DNA from: JALZKA01 sp963701205
Lineage (GTDB): Bacteria > Actinomycetota > Thermoleophilia > Solirubrobacterales > 70-9
Direction: 5' to 3'
DNA: 64,000 bases
Assembly (NCBI GenBank): GCA_963701205.1
Contig: OY969575.1
Span: 1,488,001-1,552,000 of the forward strand
Positions 49,275 through 57,598 of this stretch are shown here, in pieces (position 1 is the stretch's first letter; every line of letters starts with the position of its first letter). The notes beneath the pieces were generated by a model. The model was not told where the DNA came from. It saw only the letters and a list, made by a program, of their open reading frames with translations, and ran no database searches. The position numbers and the translations under genes are program-made.

Positions 49275-50669
49275 ATGCCCGTCGGCCGGCTGGCGCTCGT
49301 ACTGCACTCGCATATGCCCTACGTCGAGGGGTTCGGGACATACCCCTTTGGCGAAGAGTGGCTCTTCGACGCGGTGCTCCGTTCATACGCCCCCGTTCTC
49401 GAGGTCGCCGACCGGCTGACGATGACGGTGACACCGGTGCTTGCCGATCAGCTTGAGGCCGCCGCCGTCGGCGATCGCCTCGCCGCCTTTGGGCGTGAAT
49501 TCCGGCTGGGTTCGGCATTGGCCGACGCGCATGAGCAGGACGGCGCGTTTGAAGCGCCGTGCCAGGCTGAGGCGGAGCGCTACCGGCGCGGCCTTGATCG
49601 TCTGGCGGCGGCAGGTAACGAGCCGCTTCGCCTGTTTCAGGAGGCGCACGCCGAAGGACGGGTTGCGCTCATGTGCTCAGCGGCCACGCACGCCGTCCTG
49701 CCGCTGCTGGCGACGGACGCAGGACGGAGCCTGCAGATCGACGCGGGCTTGCGCTCGCATAGCCGGCGCTTCGGCGAGCCCGACGGGATCTGGTTGCCTG
49801 AGTGCGCGTACGAGCCGGGGCTGGAGTGGCTACTTGCCGAGCACGGCTTGGACTTCTTCGTCACCGACCAAAGCGCCCATGAGGCGCCGGATGCCGCGCT
49901 GACCCCGATCGCGACCGAGGCCGGTCCCGTGGCATTCCCGATTGACTGGGAAGCTGTCCAGTGGCTGTGGTCGCTCGACGGCTATCCGTCAGATCCGGCC
50001 CACACCGACTTCCACCGGGAATCGCTTCGGGGCGCCAGGGTGTGGTCAATCGGCGGCGATATCCGCGACCCGCAGGCGGGCGCGTCGCGGGCCCGTGAAC
50101 AGGCTCGCGAGTTCCTGGATCGGGTGGCCGGGCGGTTGAAGGCGAGCGCCTCCGGGGACCCGCTGATGGTGTTTGCCATCGATACCGAGTTGCTGGGCCA
50201 TTGGTGGTGGGAGGGTCCCGATTGGCTTGGCGAGGTGGTCTCCGCCGCCGAGGCTGCGGGCGTTGAGCTGGTGACGCTGCCGCAGGCATTCGAGCGCTCA
50301 GAGGTACGGACCGCAGAGCTCCATCGATCAAGCTGGGGCGAGCACAAGGACCTGTCGACGTGGGACTCGCCCGCCGTTTGCGATCTTGCCTGGGGCGCAC
50401 GCCGCCTGGAGTTGCGCCTGGCTGCGCGGCTCGGGCAGCGGGACCTTTCGCAGGCCGCCGCGCTTCGCGCCGCCCGGGAGCTGTTGGCGCTGCAAGCGTC
50501 GGACTGGGCGTTCCTCGACAAGCGTCGACAGGCGGGTGACTACCCGTTTCAGCGGGTCACCAACCACGCTGCGGAGCTATTGATGGCCATACACTCAATC
50601 GACCCACCGGAACCACGCCTTCGCAACCTGGCGCCAGATCTCAGCCTGGCGCCCCTCCTAGCAGCTTGA
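49275..50669 (+). CDS. GH57 1,4-alpha-glucan branching enzyme
   Basis: A 464-residue glycoside hydrolase family 57 protein. Conserved region 1 is LALVLHSHMPYVEGFGTYPF, region 3 with the nucleophile Glu is GIWLPECAYEPGLEWLLAEH, region 4 with the acid Asp is MVFAIDTELLGHWWWEGPDW, and region 5 lies near EHKDLSTWDSPAVCDLAWGA. Such enzymes make 1,6-branches in alpha-glucans. Length and motifs fit the branching enzyme rather than amylase. It starts at the base after the methyltransferase stop and is followed 13 bp later by a GT4 gene, as in the mycobacterial MGLP/glycogen cluster (Rv3031). Confidence 0.9.
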   Translation: MPVGRLALVLHSHMPYVEGFGTYPFGEEWLFDAVLRSYAPVLEVADRLTMTVTPVLADQLEAAAVGDRLAAFGREFRLGSALADAHEQDGAFEAPCQAEAERYRRGLDRLAAAGNEPLRLFQEAHAEGRVALMCSAATHAVLPLLATDAGRSLQIDAGLRSHSRRFGEPDGIWLPECAYEPGLEWLLAEHGLDFFVTDQSAHEAPDAALTPIATEAGPVAFPIDWEAVQWLWSLDGYPSDPAHTDFHRESLRGARVWSIGGDIRDPQAGASRAREQAREFLDRVAGRLKASASGDPLMVFAIDTELLGHWWWEGPDWLGEVVSAAEAAGVELVTLPQAFERSEVRTAELHRSSWGEHKDLSTWDSPAVCDLAWGARRLELRLAARLGQRDLSQAAALRAARELLALQASDWAFLDKRRQAGDYPFQRVTNHAAELLMAIHSIDPPEPRLRNLAPDLSLAPLLAA

Positions 50670-50682
50670 ACACCATCGCCGC

Positions 50683-51873
50683 ATGAACCGAATCCTGATC
50701 CTTTCGTGGGAATACCCGCCGCTGATTGAGGGCGGTCTCGCGCGCCACGTCCGCAAGCTCTCAGAGGCGCTTGTCGAGCTGGGCAACGAGGTCCACGTCC
50801 TAACCCGTGGTGGCGAGGAGTCATCGGCCGAGGAGGACATGGCCGGGGTGCAGATCCATCGCGTGATCGAACCGAAGCGCCCGACCGATCTTGGCGAGTT
50901 CGTTGCCTGGGTCGAGCGCATGAACGCCGACATGCTGGCGGCGGGCGTTGAGCTGGGCGATCGCTTTGACTTCGACCTAGTGCATGGGCACGACTGGCTC
51001 GTTGCGATCGCCTGCGACCACCTCGCCAACCGCTTCGACTGCCCGCTGGTGACGACGATCCACGCGACCGAACATGGGCGCCATCAGGGCTGGGTTTTGA
51101 ACCACCCACAGTCCTATATCCACGGCGTCGAGCGCTGGATCACCAACCGCGCCGACCGCGTGATCGCGTGTTCGGCCTACATGCGCGAACAGATCGCTGA
51201 CATCTTTGACGTTGACGAGGAGCGCGTCAACGTAATCCCCAACGGCATCGACCCGGACGACATGCCGCCCTCCGATGAAATTGAACTGGCGCGGTTGCGC
51301 TCCGAATTCGCAACACCGGACGAGAAGCTGGTTTTGCTGATCGGCCGTCTTGTGTATGAGAAGGGCTTTCAGCTCGCGCTTGAGGCGATGCCGCGGGTGA
51401 TCGCGGAGGCGCCGGGAACAAGGTTCTTGGTCGCCGGCTCCGGCACCCACGAGGATGAACTGCGGCGTCAAGCCGCCGAACTGGGCCTGCTTGATCACGG
51501 CACGTTTTTGGGTTGGATCGGCGACGATGTCCTGCACACGCTCTACCGGATCGCCGACATCTGTGTGGTTCCATCGATCTACGAGCCGTTCGGGCTGGTT
51601 GCGCTTGAGGCGATGGCTTCGGGCTGTCCGTGCATCGTTGCCGACACCGGCGGTTTGCGCGAGGTGGTGCCCGATGACGCCGCGGGCCTGCGTTTCGAGG
51701 CCCGGGATCCCGAGGCGCTGGCCGAGGTTGCGGTTCGCGTCCTGACGGATGCGGCGCTTCGCGAGCGGTTGATCGCCGAGGCCCACGAGCACGTCCTGAC
51801 GTTCGATTGGACCGACGTTGCGAAGCGCACCGCAGCCGTGTACGCGGAACTGGCGCCGGCACGCCGAGGCTAG
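50683..51873 (+). CDS. GT4 family glycosyltransferase (Rv3032-like alpha-glucan synthase)
   Basis: A 396-residue GT-B fold glycosyltransferase. The N-terminal domain starts RILILSWEYPPLIEGGLARH and the acceptor site shows LVHGHDWLVAIACDHLANRF. The donor domain has LVLLIGRLVYEKGFQLALEA and the E-x7-E motif VVPSIYEPFGLVALEAMASG. In mycobacteria Rv3032 builds the alpha-1,4 chain of glycogen and methylglucose lipopolysaccharide. Its location after the GH57 enzyme supports the same job, from UDP- or ADP-glucose. An SDR follows 2 bp later in the same direction. Confidence 0.9.
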   Translation: MNRILILSWEYPPLIEGGLARHVRKLSEALVELGNEVHVLTRGGEESSAEEDMAGVQIHRVIEPKRPTDLGEFVAWVERMNADMLAAGVELGDRFDFDLVHGHDWLVAIACDHLANRFDCPLVTTIHATEHGRHQGWVLNHPQSYIHGVERWITNRADRVIACSAYMREQIADIFDVDEERVNVIPNGIDPDDMPPSDEIELARLRSEFATPDEKLVLLIGRLVYEKGFQLALEAMPRVIAEAPGTRFLVAGSGTHEDELRRQAAELGLLDHGTFLGWIGDDVLHTLYRIADICVVPSIYEPFGLVALEAMASGCPCIVADTGGLREVVPDDAAGLRFEARDPEALAEVAVRVLTDAALRERLIAEAHEHVLTFDWTDVAKRTAAVYAELAPARRG

Positions 51874-51875
51874 TC

Positions 51876-52709
51876 GTGGCGGCGATCGGGCTTGAGGGGG
51901 CAAGCGTCGCGATCACCGGCGCGGCGCGTGGGATCGGGCTCCACACGGCGGCGGAGTTTCAACGCCGCGGGGCGACCGTGGTCATCGGCGACATTGACGA
52001 AGCGGCCCTTGCCGCGGCCGAGACGAGGCTTGGGGCAGGGGTCAGGGGCGTTCGCCTCGACGTCTCCGACCGTGATTCCTTCGCCGATTTCTTGGCCGCG
52101 AGCGAAGCGGTGGCCGGGCCGCTTGACGTGCTTGTCAACAACGCGGGAGTGATGCCGACCGGAAACTTCTTGGCGGAGCCCGACGAGGTGACCCAGTCGT
52201 CGCTCGGGGTAAATCTCTGGGGACCGATCTGGGGGATGAAGCTAGCCCTTCCGGGGATGGTCGAGCGCGGCCGCGGGCACGTCGTGAACGTGGCGTCGAT
52301 GATGGGCAAGGTGTATCTGCCGGGCGTCGCGACCTACAGCGCTGCCAAGTACGCAGTTGTCGGTCTCTCGGCTGCGGTCCGAGACGAGCTTCACGGCAGC
52401 GGCGTCACGGTGACCACGGTCTTGCCCAGCGCGGTCGAGACCGACCTGATCACCGGGCTTACTCTGCCCGCGGCGCTGCCACGGGTCAAGCCCGGGGACG
52501 TGGCCGAGGCAATCGTCTCGAGTTGTCGCAAGCGCCAGGCCGAGGTGTCGGTGCCGGGCTGGCTGGCGCACGTGGCCGGCGCAGCCGAGTTGGCGCCCGC
52601 GCGCGTGACCGGGATCGTCCGTCGCCTGGCGAAGCACGACAGGGCGCTGGACGCCGACCAGGCCGAGCGGGCGGACTACGAGGCTCGCGCGCGGAGACCA
52701 GGCGCGTAG
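51876..52709 (+). CDS. SDR family oxidoreductase at the end of the glucan cluster
   Basis: A 277-residue SDR. Motifs: SVAITGAARGIGLHTAAEFQ, VLVNNAGVMPTGNFLAEPDE, VVNVASMMGKVYLPGVATYS and AAKYAVVGLSAAVRDELHGS (Tyr and Lys of the active site). The GTG at 51876 starts 2 bp after the glycosyltransferase stop, so the genes share a transcript. The upstream frame is a shadow of that gene. Substrate unknown; it may modify a precursor or the acyl group of the glucan, or be unrelated. Confidence 0.85.
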   Translation: MAAIGLEGASVAITGAARGIGLHTAAEFQRRGATVVIGDIDEAALAAAETRLGAGVRGVRLDVSDRDSFADFLAASEAVAGPLDVLVNNAGVMPTGNFLAEPDEVTQSSLGVNLWGPIWGMKLALPGMVERGRGHVVNVASMMGKVYLPGVATYSAAKYAVVGLSAAVRDELHGSGVTVTTVLPSAVETDLITGLTLPAALPRVKPGDVAEAIVSSCRKRQAEVSVPGWLAHVAGAAELAPARVTGIVRRLAKHDRALDADQAERADYEARARRPGA

Positions 52710-52764
52710 CGCGTCGAACCTGCTCAAGCGCCAACGAGCCTGCTGCTTTCGGACGCTCGCAGTC

Positions 52765-53622
52765 CTACTGCCACCAGTCGATGCCCGCGCGGCGAAACTC
52801 CCGCAGCGCCTGGCGATAGCGGCGATTTACCCACCGTGCGTCGGTTGGCGCGAGGCGCTGACGCCAGGCCCCGACGTGTGCGCGCTCGGCCGAGATCTCG
52901 CGGTCGAAATATTCGCGCATCGATGACGGATCGTCGATCTCGAGGAACTCGACCATCCGGTTGAACTGCCGGTCTCGATCCAACGAGGTGAGCTGATCGA
53001 GGTCGGTGGTCAGCACGGTGCCGGCGGGAGCGGCCTTGATACCGGCAGCCGACGCCAGTATGCGCCGCTGCCAATGCCCGAACGCCTCATCGCGATCGTC
53101 CGTCTGGTCGCGCTTCAAGAGAATCGATGCGGTCACGGCCCGTCCGTCGCGCACCATGTGCAGGACTTTGGCGCCTGGGAAGAGCCGCCGCAATACCGGC
53201 GCCGCGCGAACGTTGTAGCCGCTGAGGTCAACCCATGCCGGGTTTCCCTTGCGCTCAGCCGTGGGGTCGATCAGAGCCTTCATCAGCGTCCGACCGGCGC
53301 GCCATCGGTCCGCCTCAAAGGTGCTGCGGAACTCAGCGACAGCGCGCTCGAGTTGGTCGCGCGAGGCGATCACGCATAGGCCGCGCTCGCCGAGGATCCC
53401 GCGGCTCCACCAGCGACCCAGAACGCGGTCGCAAAACGAATCAATATCGGTCTTGTCCTCCAGCAGGTCGGCGAGGCCGTTGTTGGCGCAGTGAAATCGC
53501 GCCTCGACGCCGACGGTGCCGTAGCGCTCGTGCGCCGCGAGGAGCGCGCCGATGATGTGAGTGCCGCTGCGGGCGCTTCCGCCGATGAAGATCGGCTGCG
53601 GAAATTCGGCGGCGGACGTCAA
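52765..53622 (-). CDS. Sulfotransferase family protein
   Basis: A 285-residue PAPS-dependent sulfotransferase. The 5'-phosphosulfate loop is IFIGGSARSGTHIIGALLAA, followed by VEARFHCANNGLADLLED, and the 3'-phosphate site is KVLHMVRDGRAVTASILLKR. It is the second of its kind in the window and matches the first (18555-19544) at the loop and the RFH segment. The start is a TTG at 53622, with TAACCC about 10 nt upstream. It lies between the glucan cluster SDR and a hexapeptide acyltransferase, so a sulfated glucan or glycolipid is a possible product. Confidence 0.82.
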   Translation of the reverse strand: MTSAAEFPQPIFIGGSARSGTHIIGALLAAHERYGTVGVEARFHCANNGLADLLEDKTDIDSFCDRVLGRWWSRGILGERGLCVIASRDQLERAVAEFRSTFEADRWRAGRTLMKALIDPTAERKGNPAWVDLSGYNVRAAPVLRRLFPGAKVLHMVRDGRAVTASILLKRDQTDDRDEAFGHWQRRILASAAGIKAAPAGTVLTTDLDQLTSLDRDRQFNRMVEFLEIDDPSSMREYFDREISAERAHVGAWRQRLAPTDARWVNRRYRQALREFRRAGIDWWQ

Positions 53623-53682
53623 CCGGCCGCCAGGGTTACGTTGCCACCGCTGCCAAGGAGCCAGGCTCGGGAGCGGTCGCGC

Positions 53683-54348
53683 CTAGGCATGGTTTCGCAG
53701 CGTCCGAGGGTCCGCTGGATCCGGAGCCACGGGATCGGGCCACGTCATCGTTTCCGGCGCGTCGCGCATGCGGATCACCTTGGCCGGCGACCCGGCGATG
53801 ATCGCGTTGGCCGGAACGTGTCGGGTGACGACCGCGCTTGTTCCGACCACGGCGTTGTCGCCGACCGCAACCCCGCGCAAGAAACAGGCGCCGTAGCCGA
53901 CCCAGACGTTGGAGCCGATCACGACGTCCCGCTTGTAGATCCCCTGCTTTCGGATCGGGCGTTCGACCTCGACGATGCCGTGGTCGAAGTCGATGAACAT
54001 CGCACGGTCGGCGATCACGCACTCCCGTCCGATGCGAACGTTTTGGAACGCGGAGATCGTGCATTCCTGGCCGATCACGGTCTTGGCGCCAATCTCGACC
54101 TCGCCCTCGTGGCAACGGATCTTCGTCCGGTCGCCGATCCAGACAAAGGGGCCGAAGGTGAGTTTGCCGGTGCGGCCAACCTCGAGTTCAAGGCCTTTGC
54201 CGAAAAAGACCGGACCGTTGGTCTGCCAGCGCCGACCCGCGTGGGTCAGGTAGCGCCGCCACAGGTAGCGCCACCAAAGACGCGCGTAGCGCCGGTTGAG
54301 CATTCCGTTGCTGCGGGCGAAGGCGATGAATTGAAGCGGTCGCGGCAC
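53683..54348 (-). CDS. Hexapeptide-repeat (left-handed beta-helix) acyltransferase
   Basis: A 221-residue acyltransferase. Repeated hexapeptides are visible in GPFVWIGDRTKIRCHEGEVE, IGAKTVIGQECTISAFQNVR and DVVIGSNVWVGYGACFLRGV, with the conserved active-site-like sequence IDFDHGIVEVERPIRKQGIY and the closing GSPAKVIRMRD. Such enzymes O-acetylate or O-acylate sugars. A -10-like TACAGT ends 8 nt before the GTG at 54348, so the longer frame to 54450 is rejected. In the mycobacterial MGLP locus a transferase of this type (Rv3034c) is proposed to acylate the sugar; this gene could play that part here. Confidence 0.84.
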   Translation of the reverse strand: MPRPLQFIAFARSNGMLNRRYARLWWRYLWRRYLTHAGRRWQTNGPVFFGKGLELEVGRTGKLTFGPFVWIGDRTKIRCHEGEVEIGAKTVIGQECTISAFQNVRIGRECVIADRAMFIDFDHGIVEVERPIRKQGIYKRDVVIGSNVWVGYGACFLRGVAVGDNAVVGTSAVVTRHVPANAIIAGSPAKVIRMRDAPETMTWPDPVAPDPADPRTLRNHA

Positions 54349-54356
54349 GGGGCGGG

Positions 54357-54362
54357 ACTGTA
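54357..54362 (-). promoter_or_regulatory. -10-like TACAGT before the hexapeptide acyltransferase (leaderless)
   Basis: On the minus strand TACAGT is followed by eight bases and then the GTG at 54348. Confidence 0.45.
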
Positions 54363-54417
54363 ATCGGGCGCCGGGCCAAGACGCCGCGTGCCAACGGAAG
54401 CGAACCCGTCCTCTCCC

Positions 54418-54423
54418 TAGACT
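54418..54423 (+). promoter_or_regulatory. -10-like TAGACT before meaB (leaderless)
   Basis: TAGACT ends 7 nt before the ATG at 54431. No Shine-Dalgarno sequence is present. Confidence 0.5.
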
Positions 54424-54430
54424 TCCGGCG

Positions 54431-55396
54431 ATGCCCGAAGCCCCAGCCAAGCCGACCGGGACGCTGGCCGAGCGGATCGTCGCCGGCGATCGCCGCGCGC
54501 TTGCTCGCGCGATCAGCCTGGTCGAAAATCGGGACCCGGCGGGGGATCAGCTCGTCGCGGACCTCTTTCCCAAGACCGGGCGCGCGCGGATCGTCGGGGT
54601 GACCGGTCCGCCCGGCGTCGGCAAGAGCACCCTGATCGGTGCGATCACGGCGCAATTGCGCGCGGCCGAGCGCACGGTCGGCGTCCTCTCGGTCGATCCT
54701 TCGAGTCCGTTCACACGCGGCGCGGTCCTGGGCGATCGGATCCGGCTCTCTGACCACTTCCTGGACCCAGGTGTCTTCATTCGTTCGATGGCGGCGCGGG
54801 GAGCGTTGGGTGGAATGGCGGAGGCGGCGCTACAGGCAGCGCTCCTGATGGACGCAGCCGGCAAGGACGAGATCTTGCTGGAGACGGTGGGAGTTGGACA
54901 GGGCGAGATCGACGTTGTCGATCACGCTGACACTGTTGTGCTCGCCCTGATGCCGGGTTCCGGGGATTCTGTCCAGGCGCTGAAGGCCGGGGTCATGGAG
55001 ATTCCGGACGTGATCGTCGTCAACAAGGCCGACCATCCCCTGGCCGACACAATGATCCGTGAGGTCCGGGCGGTGCTGGGGATGGGCCCGCAGCGGGCAT
55101 GGCGGGTGCCGGTCGTGCGCACCGAGGCGACGACGTCGGCCGGGGTGCCCGAGCTGGTCGAGACGATCGCGAAGCATCGCGCGCACATCGAGGAAGAGGG
55201 CACGCTCGCCGAGCGCCGCGCGCGCAACCTGCGTGCCGAGGTCCTGGGGATCGCCGCTGCCCGGATGCGCCGCGACCTCGAGGCGCGTGTCGATGCCGAT
55301 CCGCAGTGGTCCGGGCTGCTCGATGAGGTCGTCCGCCGGCAGACGGATCCGGCGAGCGCGGCACGCAAGCTGCTAGAAACATCCGGCGATGAGTGA
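54431..55396 (+). CDS. meaB: Methylmalonyl-CoA mutase-associated GTPase MeaB
   Basis: A 321-residue G3E-type GTPase that loads and protects the cobalamin of methylmalonyl-CoA mutase. The P-loop is RIVGVTGPPGVGKSTLIGAI, then GVLSVDPSSPFTRGAVLGDR, ETVGVGQGEIDVVDHADTVV and PDVIVVNKADHPLADT, the base-recognition NKxD. No mutase large subunit is in the window, but a separate B12-binding subunit lies at 61216-61638. The last 8 bases overlap the PRC-barrel gene. Confidence 0.92.
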   Translation: MPEAPAKPTGTLAERIVAGDRRALARAISLVENRDPAGDQLVADLFPKTGRARIVGVTGPPGVGKSTLIGAITAQLRAAERTVGVLSVDPSSPFTRGAVLGDRIRLSDHFLDPGVFIRSMAARGALGGMAEAALQAALLMDAAGKDEILLETVGVGQGEIDVVDHADTVVLALMPGSGDSVQALKAGVMEIPDVIVVNKADHPLADTMIREVRAVLGMGPQRAWRVPVVRTEATTSAGVPELVETIAKHRAHIEEEGTLAERRARNLRAEVLGIAAARMRRDLEARVDADPQWSGLLDEVVRRQTDPASAARKLLETSGDE

Positions 55397-55841
55397 CGAG
55401 AAAAAGACTGACGACGTGGACGCTGAGCCCGCCGTGGCCGACGACGCGGCTACCGAGGAAGTTGAACTGACCGCCGCTGACCTGGCCGGGTGGGCCGGGT
55501 TCAAGCTCGACGAGATGGGCGGTGCCAGCGTCGGCAAGATCGAAGGCGTCTACGTGGATGAGAGCAATGGCCGGCCGGAGTGGCTGCTCGCTCGAATGGG
55601 CCGGTTCGGCGCACATTGCCTCGTACCCGCCCGCGACGCGGTTGCTGCCAGCGGCCACGTCTGGGTGCCGTACACCCGCGATCAGATTCGCAGGGCCCCC
55701 AAGATTGACGCCAATGCGGCGGTCGATCGCGATCGCGAGATCGAGATGTTGACCCACTACGGCGTCGGCACGGCGGATACGGGCCGCGGCGCCGAATTGG
55801 CGAAGCTGGCTGCTGGCGCGGTCACCGCACGCCCGGCCTAG
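55389..55841 (+). CDS. PRC-barrel domain protein
   Basis: A 150-residue protein. The N-terminal 25 residues are acidic and disordered. The PRC-barrel domain then shows GFKLDEMGGASVGKIEGVYV and DESNGRPEWLLARMGRFGAH, followed by LVPARDAVAASGHVWVPYTR. PRC-barrels occur in photosynthetic reaction centres and in RNA-processing and stress proteins; here the role is unknown. The start overlaps the meaB stop by 8 bp, so both are co-transcribed. It converges on the acyl-CoA dehydrogenase gene, 16 bp away. Confidence 0.75.
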   Translation: MSDEKKTDDVDAEPAVADDAATEEVELTAADLAGWAGFKLDEMGGASVGKIEGVYVDESNGRPEWLLARMGRFGAHCLVPARDAVAASGHVWVPYTRDQIRRAPKIDANAAVDRDREIEMLTHYGVGTADTGRGAELAKLAAGAVTARPA

Positions 55842-55857
55842 CGCGCTGCCCGGACGC

Positions 55858-57003
55858 CTAAAGCCCGAGCTGACGGGCGATAACCATGTGCTGGACCTCG
55901 TCGGTACCCTCGCCGATCGTCAGGATCTTGGCGTCGCGGTAAAAGCGGCACACGGGGTATTCCTCGATGAAGCCGTAGCCACCGTGGATCTGCACCGCCT
56001 CCTCGCACGCACGTACGGCCAGCCTGCCGGTGATCAGTTTCGCCTGGGCCGCCGTCAGCGTGAACGACTCGCCGGCGTCCTTTTGCATTGCGGCGCGATA
56101 GGTGAGCAGGCGGGCGGCCTCGAGCTGGGCTGAGATGTCGGCGATCTTGGCCTGGATCGCCTGGAACTTGCCGATTGCCTTGCCGAATGCCTGGCGCTCC
56201 TTGGCGTAGGCGATCGCCTCGTCCAGCGCCCCCTGCGCCAGGCCCACCCCCATCGCGGCGACGCCGATTCGGCCGCCGTCCAGGATCTGCATGAACTGCT
56301 TGAAGCCGTTGCCGCGCGGACCGAGCAGGTTCGCCTCCGGCACCCGGCAGGAATCGAAGTTGAGCGGGCGGGTATCCGATGCGTTCCAGCCCATCTTCCG
56401 GTAGGGCTCGCCCGGTTCGTACCCAGGGGTTCCGTTCGGAACGATCAGGTTCGAGATCTCACGGCTCCCGTTCCCACCGCCGGTAACGGCGGTGATGGTT
56501 ACGCAGCCCGAGATATCCGTGCCCGCGTTGGTAATGAACTGCTTGGCGCCGTCGATCACCCACTCGCCGTCGTTGAGGGCGGCCTTCGTGCGGGTGTTGC
56601 CGGCGTCGGAGCCCGCGTCGGGCTCGGTCAGGCCAAAAGCCGCCAAGCGGCGCCCGGCTGTTAGCTCCGGCAACCAGTCGTCCTTTTGCTCGCTCGTTCC
56701 GAACAGGTAGATCGGCATGGTCCCGAGCGACGTGTGCGCCGCAAGCGTGATCGCGACCGACGAGTCGATGCGGGCCAGTTCTTCGACCGCAAGGGCGTAG
56801 GTCAGGGTGTCTCCGCCGCCCCCGCCGTATTCCTCCGGAAACGGGATACCCATCAACCCGAGGCCCGCCAGTTCGCTGATGATCTCGTAGGGGAACGATT
56901 TGGTCCGGTCAAGTTCCTCGGCGACCGGCGCGACGCGCTGGCGGGCGAAATCGCGGACCGTCTCGCGCACCAGGCGTTGTTCGTCTGTCAAGGCGAAGTC
57001 CAA
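55858..57003 (-). CDS. Acyl-CoA dehydrogenase
   Basis: A 381-residue FAD enzyme catalysing the first step of beta-oxidation or branched-chain breakdown. Motifs: MDFALTDEQRLVRETVRDFA, AFGLTEPDAGSDAGNTRTKA (FAD signature), GIPFPEEYGGGGGDTLTYAL and AVQIHGGYGFIEEYPVCRFY, in which the Glu of FIEEYP region and the following RDAKILTIGEGTDEVQ match short-chain members. The start is a TTG at 57003 with TAAGAT 9 nt upstream. Electrons pass to the ETF encoded at the right edge. Exact chain length cannot be set. Confidence 0.9.
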   Translation of the reverse strand: MDFALTDEQRLVRETVRDFARQRVAPVAEELDRTKSFPYEIISELAGLGLMGIPFPEEYGGGGGDTLTYALAVEELARIDSSVAITLAAHTSLGTMPIYLFGTSEQKDDWLPELTAGRRLAAFGLTEPDAGSDAGNTRTKAALNDGEWVIDGAKQFITNAGTDISGCVTITAVTGGGNGSREISNLIVPNGTPGYEPGEPYRKMGWNASDTRPLNFDSCRVPEANLLGPRGNGFKQFMQILDGGRIGVAAMGVGLAQGALDEAIAYAKERQAFGKAIGKFQAIQAKIADISAQLEAARLLTYRAAMQKDAGESFTLTAAQAKLITGRLAVRACEEAVQIHGGYGFIEEYPVCRFYRDAKILTIGEGTDEVQHMVIARQLGL

Positions 57004-57012
57004 GGCGCGGTG

Positions 57013-57018
57013 ATCTTA
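57013..57018 (-). promoter_or_regulatory. -10-like TAAGAT before acyl-CoA dehydrogenase (leaderless)
   Basis: On the minus strand TAAGAT is followed by nine bases and the TTG at 57003. The whole divergent gap to the next gene is 41 bp. Confidence 0.4.
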
Positions 57019-57032
57019 GTTGGCCTCTTGCC

Positions 57033-57038
57033 TACGAT
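57033..57038 (+). promoter_or_regulatory. -10-like TACGAT before the SCP2-like gene (leaderless)
   Basis: TACGAT ends 6 nt before the ATG at 57045, the same layout as at 3007-3019. Confidence 0.45.
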
Positions 57039-57044
57039 CGAGGC

Positions 57045-57590
57045 ATGGCGATCAACCCACCTGCCGTCGATCCCGCGAAGATCGCGATCCGGCGTGCGCT
57101 GCCCGAGGTCCGGCTTGGCCGAACCCACCGCGATGGGATCGGCGCCAGCATCTTCGCACTGGTCGAGCGCGGTGTGGCGCGGCGCCCGGAAATCGCGGCC
57201 GAGTTGCGCGGCAGGGTGGTACTTCGTTTCCGCGAGCCCTACGTACCGACGCGAATCACGTTTGGCAAACGGGTGATCCGGGTGGAGGACGGCGATTTCC
57301 ACCGCGCTGATCTGGTGGTGTCCGGACGGCTGCCCGACATCGTCCTGTTGACGACCGCGAGGTTGCGGATGGGCGTCCCGGACCCAATGAACGCCCGCGG
57401 AAGGGTCGCGCTGCAAAAGATCGCCGGTGGCCGCGTCCGGTTTTCTGGGGATACCCGCATCGCGCGGAGCTTGATGGAGATGATGCGAATCGAGATTCCC
57501 GACGGGCTGCCGCTTGACCGGCGGGCCAAGGGTCGTCGCTTGGCGTCGGATCCCGATGGCGACGGTCTCTGGATTGACGTCTTGACCTGA
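57045..57590 (+). CDS. SCP2-like lipid-binding domain protein
   Basis: A 181-residue soluble protein. The pattern RGRVVLRFREPYVPTRITFG, DLVVSGRLPDIVLLTTARLR and GRVALQKIAGGRVRFSGDTR resembles the SCP2 sterol-carrier fold (a beta-sheet with an acyl-binding tunnel). No signal peptide. It is divergent from acyl-CoA dehydrogenase across only 41 bp and convergent with the aminopeptidase, so a role in handling acyl-CoA or lipid is plausible, not shown. The family is common in actinobacteria and unnamed. Confidence 0.68.
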   Translation: MAINPPAVDPAKIAIRRALPEVRLGRTHRDGIGASIFALVERGVARRPEIAAELRGRVVLRFREPYVPTRITFGKRVIRVEDGDFHRADLVVSGRLPDIVLLTTARLRMGVPDPMNARGRVALQKIAGGRVRFSGDTRIARSLMEMMRIEIPDGLPLDRRAKGRRLASDPDGDGLWIDVLT

Positions 57591-57598
57591 GCGCCCGC

